A stretch of DNA of 64,000 nucleotides from UBA7330 sp965243485 (GTDB lineage: Bacteria; Bacteroidota; Bacteroidia; Cytophagales; Cyclobacteriaceae), in NCBI GenBank assembly GCA_965243485.1, contig CBDEVP010000001.1:1426001-1490000 (forward strand). Reading direction: 5' to 3'. The stretch's first letter is position 1. Each line of letters starts with the position of its first letter. This document shows positions 60,007-64,000 of this stretch, in pieces. The translations under genes and the position numbers were made by a program. A model generated the notes under the pieces. It did not search any database. It saw only the letters and a program-made list of their open reading frames with translations, and had not been told where the DNA came from.

Positions 60007-60729
60007 ATGGACCAGCTATTAAAAAACATTCTCATTCTGGATATTGAAACAGTAGCGCAGCAATCGGAATATTCAAAAATCAATGAAGACCTAAAAAAGC
60101 ATTGGGAACATAAAGCCGGATTTATTCGACATGAGGAGGAGAGATCTCCTGAAGAGCTGTTTCACGAGCGGGCCGGCATTTACGCAGAATTTGGCAAAGT
60201 GATCGTAATTGCCTTTGGCTTTTTTCATGAAGAGGAAGGCAGGATCACATTTAGGGTGAAGTCACTGGCTAATGATAATGAAAAAGAGCTTCTCACCCAG
60301 TTTAAGGAACAGGTACTGATGAAATTTGATCAGCAGGAGTTACGGCTTTGTGCACATAATGGAAAAGAATTTGATTTTCCTTACCTGTGCAGAAGGATGC
60401 TTATCAATGATATCAAACTACCCGATGTACTCAATACCGGGGGTAAAAAACCCTGGGAAGTAAATCATCTTGACACCCTGGAAATGTGGAAATTCGGGGA
60501 CCGGAAAAATTATACTTCACTTGATCTCCTGACAACTATATTTAATATACCCTCCAATAAGGCTGAGATGGATGGTTCTATGGTAAACGAGGTTTACTAT
60601 AAAGAGAAAGATGGATTAAAAAGGATCGAACAATACTGTCTTGGGGACGTTATAGCTACTGCGCAATTATATTTACGCTTAAATGCTCTTCCACTGATTG
60701 CCAAAGACAATATCATCGTCGTCAGTTAA
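60007..60729 (+). CDS. PolB-type 3'-5' exonuclease (DEDD)
   Basis: 240-aa protein with the DEDD exonuclease core of the family related to the DNA polymerase B proofreading domain. ExoI is ILDIETV (residues 10-16), ExoII is LCAHNGKEFDFPYLCRRM (near 118) and ExoIII is EQYCLGDVIATAQLYLR. No polymerase domain is attached, so it acts as a free-standing nuclease, perhaps in DNA repair or RNA turnover with RNase R encoded next. Confidence 0.85.
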   Translation: MDQLLKNILILDIETVAQQSEYSKINEDLKKHWEHKAGFIRHEEERSPEELFHERAGIYAEFGKVIVIAFGFFHEEEGRITFRVKSLANDNEKELLTQFKEQVLMKFDQQELRLCAHNGKEFDFPYLCRRMLINDIKLPDVLNTGGKKPWEVNHLDTLEMWKFGDRKNYTSLDLLTTIFNIPSNKAEMDGSMVNEVYYKEKDGLKRIEQYCLGDVIATAQLYLRLNALPLIAKDNIIVVS

Positions 60730-60738
60730 CACTCATCC

Positions 60739-62913
60739 ATGAGTAAAAAGAAAAAAAGAAAAACAGCAAAGCACAAAAAACAAGTAAAAGGCCAGCCAAA
60801 GGCCAGGATCCTCAAAGACAAAGTCAGGGAGCTATTTGCCATGAATCTTGGGTCTGCTTATAGCATGCAGCAGATCATCAAAGAATTGAAGCTGCGGGAC
60901 ATGCGCTCAAAAAACCTGCTGAAGGAGATCCTATTTGGGATGGAAAGCCAGGAAAAGATCCAACGGGGTCCTGATGGAAGGTTTAGTAGCATGAAAGAAG
61001 CTGAGTACATTGAAGGGGAGGTGGATCATGTCAATCCCAGGTTTGCTTATATCATCAGTGAGGAGTTGGAGGAAGACGTATGGGTAAGAACTGAAGATCT
61101 GAAGTTTGCCGTGGATGGCGACCTGGTCAGGGTGATGGTCACGACTCCTGCCAGAGATGGATTCAGGGCTGAAGGTAAGGTACTGGAGATCGTTAAGCGA
61201 TCCAGGGAAGAATTAGTGGGCAGGATCGAGGTTTCACAGAAGTATTCTTTTGTGGTACCGGATAACAAAAATATTCACTTTGATGTCTTTGTATATCCTG
61301 AGAAGATCGGAAAGGCACGGCACAACGATAAGGTCATTGTCAAAATACAGAAGTGGCATGACGCAAGAAACCGAAGTCCACTTGGTGAGGTAACCCAGGT
61401 ACTCGGAAAAGCCGGGGAAAATGAAGCAGAGATACATTCGATCATGGCCGAATTTGGGTTGCCCTTCAAATTTCCGCAGAAGGTAGAAGAGGAAGCGGCG
61501 AAGATCCCCACTAAAATCACGGGTGGAGAGATCAAAGGTCGAAGAGATTTTCGTGATATAGTCACGTTTACTGTGGACCCGGAAGATGCCAAGGATTTTG
61601 ACGATGCTTTGTCTATCCGGGAAGTAAAAAAAGGTGTCCATGAAATCGGGGTGCATATCGCCGATGTGACTCATTATCTGCAGGAGAGGTCAATCCTGGA
61701 TAAAGAAGCCCTGGAAAGGGCAACATCCGTTTATCTGGTTGATCGGACCATCCCAATGCTGCCGGAAGTATTATCAAATCAGCTGTGTTCGCTGAGGCCT
61801 AATGAAGAGAAGCTTACATTTTCTGCTGTATTCCAGATCAGTGAAGACCTGAAAATATTGGATCGCTGGTTCGGGAAAACGATCATCAATTCAGACCGGA
61901 GATTCACCTATGAAGAAGCTCAGGCAAACATTGAATCCGGAAAAGGAGATTTTGCCAGAGAGCTGATCCTGCTGAATGACATCGCTAAACGACTCAGGGA
62001 CAAACGCTTCAAACAGGGCGCAGTAAATTTCGAGACCACTGAGGTAAAATTTAAGCTGGATGAGAAAGGGAAACCGCTGGAGGTGGTACCGAAGATCCGG
62101 AAAGATGCCCACAAAATGATCGAGGAATTTATGCTTCTGGCTAATCTGGAAGTGGCCACCCATGTATATAAACTAAAGAAACAAAAAGGGCAGGATCAAC
62201 CCAATACTTTTGTCTACCGGACCCATGACCTGCCTGATCCGGAAAAGCTTGAAAATTTTAGTAAGTTCTCAGCACGTTTTGGTCACAAACTTGAAACCTC
62301 CGGTGACATCTCGGGCAGTTTGAATAAACTCATGGACGAAATTGAAGGTAAACCGGAACAGAACGTCCTTGAGCAGCTGGCCATTCGTGCGATGGCGAAA
62401 GCAAAATATACCACAGACCCCAAGGGGCACTTCGGTCTGGCTTTCGATCATTACACGCATTTCACTTCACCTATTAGAAGGTATCCGGATGTAATGGTTC
62501 ACCGGCTTTTGCAGAACTATCTGGAGGGAGGTAAAATGCCGGACAGAGACCCTTATGAAAAACGGTGTGTACATTCCTCGGAGAGAGAAAAAAATGCAGC
62601 GGATGCGGAGCGTGCCTCCATCAAATACAAGCAGGTGGAATATATGAATACCATGCTTGGTCAGGTATTTGAAGGCCTGGTATCAGGGGTGACTGAGTGG
62701 GGCATCTTTGTGGAGATCATCGATACCAAATGTGAAGGGATGATCCGTTTAGCCGATATAGAGGGAGATTTTTATGATTATGATGAAAAAAATTACCGCG
62801 TGATCGGCAGACACAATAAGAAGATCATCACCCTGGGCGATAAACTGAAAGTGCTTGTGGCCCGAACCGATATTGACCGCCGTACCATCGACCTGGACCT
62901 AGTACAACAATGA
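60739..62913 (+). CDS. rnr: Ribonuclease R
   Basis: 724-aa processive 3'-5' exoribonuclease. A Lys-rich leader (~25 residues) and a small winged-helix-like region precede the cold-shock domains, the RNB catalytic domain (DFRDIVTFTVDPEDAKDFDDALSI, with the Asp cluster, and HFTSPIRRYPDVMVHRLL) and a C-terminal S1 domain (GLVSGVTEWGIFVEI). The basic C-terminal tail of E. coli RNase R is missing. The four-base overlap with the following isoprenoid gene shows co-transcription. Confidence 0.95.
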   Translation: MSKKKKRKTAKHKKQVKGQPKARILKDKVRELFAMNLGSAYSMQQIIKELKLRDMRSKNLLKEILFGMESQEKIQRGPDGRFSSMKEAEYIEGEVDHVNPRFAYIISEELEEDVWVRTEDLKFAVDGDLVRVMVTTPARDGFRAEGKVLEIVKRSREELVGRIEVSQKYSFVVPDNKNIHFDVFVYPEKIGKARHNDKVIVKIQKWHDARNRSPLGEVTQVLGKAGENEAEIHSIMAEFGLPFKFPQKVEEEAAKIPTKITGGEIKGRRDFRDIVTFTVDPEDAKDFDDALSIREVKKGVHEIGVHIADVTHYLQERSILDKEALERATSVYLVDRTIPMLPEVLSNQLCSLRPNEEKLTFSAVFQISEDLKILDRWFGKTIINSDRRFTYEEAQANIESGKGDFARELILLNDIAKRLRDKRFKQGAVNFETTEVKFKLDEKGKPLEVVPKIRKDAHKMIEEFMLLANLEVATHVYKLKKQKGQDQPNTFVYRTHDLPDPEKLENFSKFSARFGHKLETSGDISGSLNKLMDEIEGKPEQNVLEQLAIRAMAKAKYTTDPKGHFGLAFDHYTHFTSPIRRYPDVMVHRLLQNYLEGGKMPDRDPYEKRCVHSSEREKNAADAERASIKYKQVEYMNTMLGQVFEGLVSGVTEWGIFVEIIDTKCEGMIRLADIEGDFYDYDEKNYRVIGRHNKKIITLGDKLKVLVARTDIDRRTIDLDLVQQ

Positions 62914-63875
62914 ATCCGATAAAGGAACTGCAACAGAAAATAGAAGAGGAGATCACTCAGCTGCATTTTGGGGATCATCCCAGAGAATTATACGAGCCCA
63001 TCAGCTATATCATGTCCTTAGGCGGTAAGCGCCTGAGACCCACCCTTGTCCTGCTAGGCTATCAGCTGTTTAAAGATGATCCAACCCGGATCCTTAGACC
63101 GGCTCTGGCTGTGGAAATATTTCACAATTTTACCCTGATGCATGATGATATCATGGACGAGGCTCCTATCAGAAGGGGGAAACCAACCGTACATGAGAAG
63201 TGGGATGATACGGTCGCCATCCTTAGCGGCGATACCATGCTGGTGAAGGTGTACGATTTTTTACTTGAGCTGGAAAAAGATATCCTTTCCGATGGCATCC
63301 GCCATTTTAATAAAACTGCCATCGAAGTTTGTGAGGGTCAGCAGATTGATATGAATTTTGAAAAGGCAGAAAAGGTCACTGAGGACCAGTATATTGAGAT
63401 GATCCGGCTCAAAACAGCTGTTCTACTGGGCTTTAGTTTGAAATTTGGTGGTTTGATGGCTGAAGCTTCAGTTCAACAACAGACAACTCTTTACAGCATT
63501 GGCGAATTGATGGGTATTGGATTTCAGTTGATGGATGACCTGCTGGATGTTTTCGGGGATCAAAAGAAATTTGGCAAACAGGTAGGAGGTGACATTGCTT
63601 CCAATAAGAAAACCTTTTTGCTGATCAGAACCCTGGAGCTGGCCAATAAAAATCAAAAGGCGGTCCTGCGGGATTGGCTATCACGTACTACTTTTGATGT
63701 GGAAGAAAAGGTGGATGCAGTGAAAGCAATCTACGACGAACTGAATATCCGCGAGCTGACTGAAGAAAAAATGAACGGATATTTTGACCAGTCGATCCGG
63801 TTGATGGATGAAATGGAGGCGGACACTACGCTCTTGAAGAAATTCACATTACAATTGATGAAAAGGGAATCATGA
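62910..63875 (+). CDS. Polyprenyl diphosphate synthase (trans-isoprenyl, IspB-type)
   Basis: 321-aa long-chain prenyl synthase. First Asp motif MHDDIMDEAPIRRG and second MDDLLDVFGD with GGDIASNKKTFL, plus GGKRLRPTLVLL at the N-terminus. It makes the side chain of menaquinone (probably C35-C40). The residues before the first Asp motif that set chain length cannot be interpreted by eye. ATGA overlap with the rhomboid gene downstream. Confidence 0.92.
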   Translation: MNPIKELQQKIEEEITQLHFGDHPRELYEPISYIMSLGGKRLRPTLVLLGYQLFKDDPTRILRPALAVEIFHNFTLMHDDIMDEAPIRRGKPTVHEKWDDTVAILSGDTMLVKVYDFLLELEKDILSDGIRHFNKTAIEVCEGQQIDMNFEKAEKVTEDQYIEMIRLKTAVLLGFSLKFGGLMAEASVQQQTTLYSIGELMGIGFQLMDDLLDVFGDQKKFGKQVGGDIASNKKTFLLIRTLELANKNQKAVLRDWLSRTTFDVEEKVDAVKAIYDELNIRELTEEKMNGYFDQSIRLMDEMEADTTLLKKFTLQLMKRES

Positions 63876-64000
63876 TATCGATTACACTTATAATTATCGC
63901 AGCAACCGTACTTATTTCTATTCTGGCTTTCAACAATGACGATTGGATGCGTAAGTTGATCATGAATCCTTTTCTGGTGGCCAACCGCAATCAATATTAC
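63872..64000 (+). CDS. Rhomboid-family intramembrane protease, N-terminal part (runs off the window)
   Basis: Only the first 43 residues are present. One hydrophobic helix (SITLIIIAATVLISILAF) is followed by MNPFLVANRNQYY, which matches the start of Bacteroidota rhomboid proteases (helix, then a P-F/Y-x-V-x-x-x-x-x-Y-Y stretch). The catalytic Ser-His lies outside the window. It begins inside the stop of the prenyl synthase gene (ATGA), so translation is coupled. Confidence 0.7.
   Translation, partial: MISITLIIIAATVLISILAFNNDDWMRKLIMNPFLVANRNQYY

Noticed and set aside
1..64000. CRISPR arrays, insertion sequences, prophage, integrases, rRNA or riboswitches
   Set aside because: No regularly spaced repeats, transposase or integrase frames, rRNA sequence or recognisable riboswitch folds were seen on either strand.

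Overview
The window is chromosomal DNA from a Bacteroidota bacterium, most likely a gliding or free-living member of the Cytophagales. The evidence is a complete type IX secretion/gliding core (porP/sprF-like, gldK, gldL, gldM, gldN, sprE/porW-like, and a porE-like OmpA lipoprotein), Bacteroidota-type promoters (TTTG-N19-TAnnTTTG), many TTG/GTG starts with weak Shine-Dalgarno sequences, DUF4271, and an atpBEFHAG cluster without atpDC. Base composition looks mid-40s % GC by eye. The DNA is almost fully coding. There is one tRNA (Phe) and no insertion sequence, prophage, CRISPR array or rRNA. No gene-free stretch exceeds 300 bases.

Layout. 1-2342: the 3' end of uvrA, then a LytS/LytT-type two-component pair. 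2399-4663: a small accessory patch with an AT-rich secreted EreA/ChaN-like enzyme and a Fic protein with a 75-aa partner. 4759-9906: a TerB-like protein, hemW, an Omp85/TamA-like barrel, a DUF4271 membrane protein and hemD. 9947-15535: the T9SS motor and ring genes, closed by a clear terminator. 15657-22283 (minus): sprE/porW, a class A penicillin-binding protein and uvrC. 22439-30706 (plus): an M23 peptidase and bactofilin pair, atpZ, an unnamed membrane protein, atpBEFHAG, a UbiA-like protein and a methyltransferase. 30786-34163: an ECF sigma/putative anti-sigma module with three secreted proteins. 34166-36349 (minus): a THUMP-like methyltransferase and asd. 36491-43348: a 2285-aa secreted protein with four lamin-tail domains. 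43397-43705: a lone HigA-like HTH protein. 43726-48492 (minus): GMC oxidoreductase with a gluconate-2-dehydrogenase subunit-3-like partner, fabF, and a Tat-signal mannonate dehydratase-like protein. 48648-50448: DksA-like, scpB, rluB. 50555-50627 (minus): tRNA-Phe with its own promoter and terminator. 50721-64000: two Fe-S proteins, a hypothetical, the PorE-like lipoprotein, purM, an acetyltransferase, a coiled-coil protein, yraN, manA, lipB, a hypothetical, a PolB-type exonuclease, rnr, a polyprenyl diphosphate synthase and the start of a rhomboid protease.

How the genes fit together. Much of the window serves the cell envelope: the T9SS motor (GldL/GldM), its ring (GldK/GldN), the PorW/SprE and PorE connectors, a giant protein with a C-terminal sorting-like domain that may be exported by it, peptidoglycan synthesis and hydrolysis (PBP1A, M23) and a bactofilin scaffold. 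Sequence evidence resets several starts. Back-to-back -7 elements between sprE and the M23 gene show that both true starts lie inside the longest open frames, and the same holds for hemW.

I found no clear undescribed multi-gene system. The best candidates for new biology are the ECF/anti-sigma/secreted-protein module, the giant lamin-tail protein, the Tat-exported sugar-acid enzymes, the EreA-like/Fic patch, and the uncharacterised membrane proteins flanking the ATP synthase genes.
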